The notes under the pieces: generated by a model
Told to the model about the DNA's origin: nothing
Databases searched by the model: none
What the model saw: only the letters and a program-made list of their open reading frames with translations
Shown here: piece after piece, positions 63,673 to 64,000 of the stretch
Position numbering within the stretch: position 1 is the stretch's first letter
Layout: every line of letters begins with the position of its first letter
Program-made: the position numbers and the translations under genes
NCBI GenBank assembly: GCA_024734555.1
Contig: JANPWX010000081.1
Span: 3,957,888-4,021,887 of the forward strand
DNA: 64,000 nucleotides
Reading direction: 5' to 3'
From: Trochalopteron elliotii
Taxonomy: Eukaryota; Chordata; Aves; Passeriformes; Leiothrichidae

Positions 63673-64000
63673 TGTGGTTGGTATTTTAAATTTGCAAATA
63701 TGAATGCAATTTACATGGGGATTATTTTCTCTGTATAGGTCTTTATTTTTTCCCTGAAAAGAGAGACTTAAACTAATCTGAAGCTGGAGCACACCATGCA
63801 TGAACATATAGAATGCAGATTGGACTGAAAAATAGCTTAACTACCCAATCAAAATTTATGGCCTGGTAACTAAAATTGATTTTAAAAACCAGTCCTCTTA
63901 AAAAGACATTAATTCCACAAATAAATATGCATGTGAGAAGCATCAATTATATTTTAATATAGTAAAGGTATGTGAAACATCCTACTGCATTAATACTGAA

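Larger units (their letters stand above)
61191..64000 (-). other. Upstream intron sequence, no firm exon
   Basis: This should be the intron upstream of the 61.1 kb exon, possibly with another exon. A segment starting at 61471 and running down to about 61400 on the minus strand has a very strong acceptor (gtcccctcag) and open frames, but only a poor gtttat donor. Another strong acceptor at about 63574 lacks a good donor. An (AAAT)n array is at 61889-61947 and an A/C-rich patch at 63598-63672. Confidence 0.6.

Noticed and set aside
1..64000. Search for tRNA, rRNA, CRISPR arrays, bacterial-type operons or a novel defence system
   Set aside because: Nothing of the kind is visible; composition, splice signals and CR1/ERV content show ordinary vertebrate intron-rich DNA.

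Overview
This window looks like a piece of a bird nuclear genome, probably a songbird-like bird, although the species cannot be told from sequence alone. It is AT-rich, intron-dominated DNA. Most recognisable repeats are CR1 LINE fragments with the avian CR1 3' end, plus LTRs of avian endogenous retroviruses. There is no operon structure, no ribosome-binding site, no CRISPR array and no rRNA or tRNA gene that I can see. Nearly all ATG-started open frames over 60 codons are chance frames or lie inside repeats.

The real gene is on the minus strand and fills the window. I could assemble ten well-supported exons between 61190 and 6595 by matching splice sites, open frames and splice phases. They join into about 420 residues. 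The product is a chain of ASH/MSP-like immunoglobulin-type beta domains, with repeated I-x-N-P-T, F-x-P-x-x-L-G and GEFWY-type motifs. This is the architecture of giant axonemal central-apparatus and manchette proteins, and the best match I can name is CFAP47. Both ends of the gene lie outside the window. One join, between the exons at 48.4 kb and 38.9 kb, is unresolved; two mutually exclusive candidate exons are listed.

Region by region: 1-6594 is the tail of an intron or the region beyond the last exon found, and holds two retroviral insertions, a solo LTR (3937-4530) and a palindromic ERVK-type element (5285-6031). 6595-28593 holds exons coding one complete ASH domain, the start of the next and most of the one before. 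28594-38789 is one intron with a 640-bp CR1 copy. 38790-61190 holds the upstream exons, in long introns with several CR1 fragments, a 39-base T tract and an (AAAT)n microsatellite. 61191-64000 holds only weak exon candidates.

The most unusual object is the ERVK-type insertion at 5285-6031. It is bounded by a 6-bp target-site duplication (one mismatch), yet both termini are the U3 end of the LTR in opposite orientation, with U5, the tRNA-Lys primer binding site and the breakpoint in the middle. That fits a single integration event of a palindromic reverse-transcription product that used two U3 ends.
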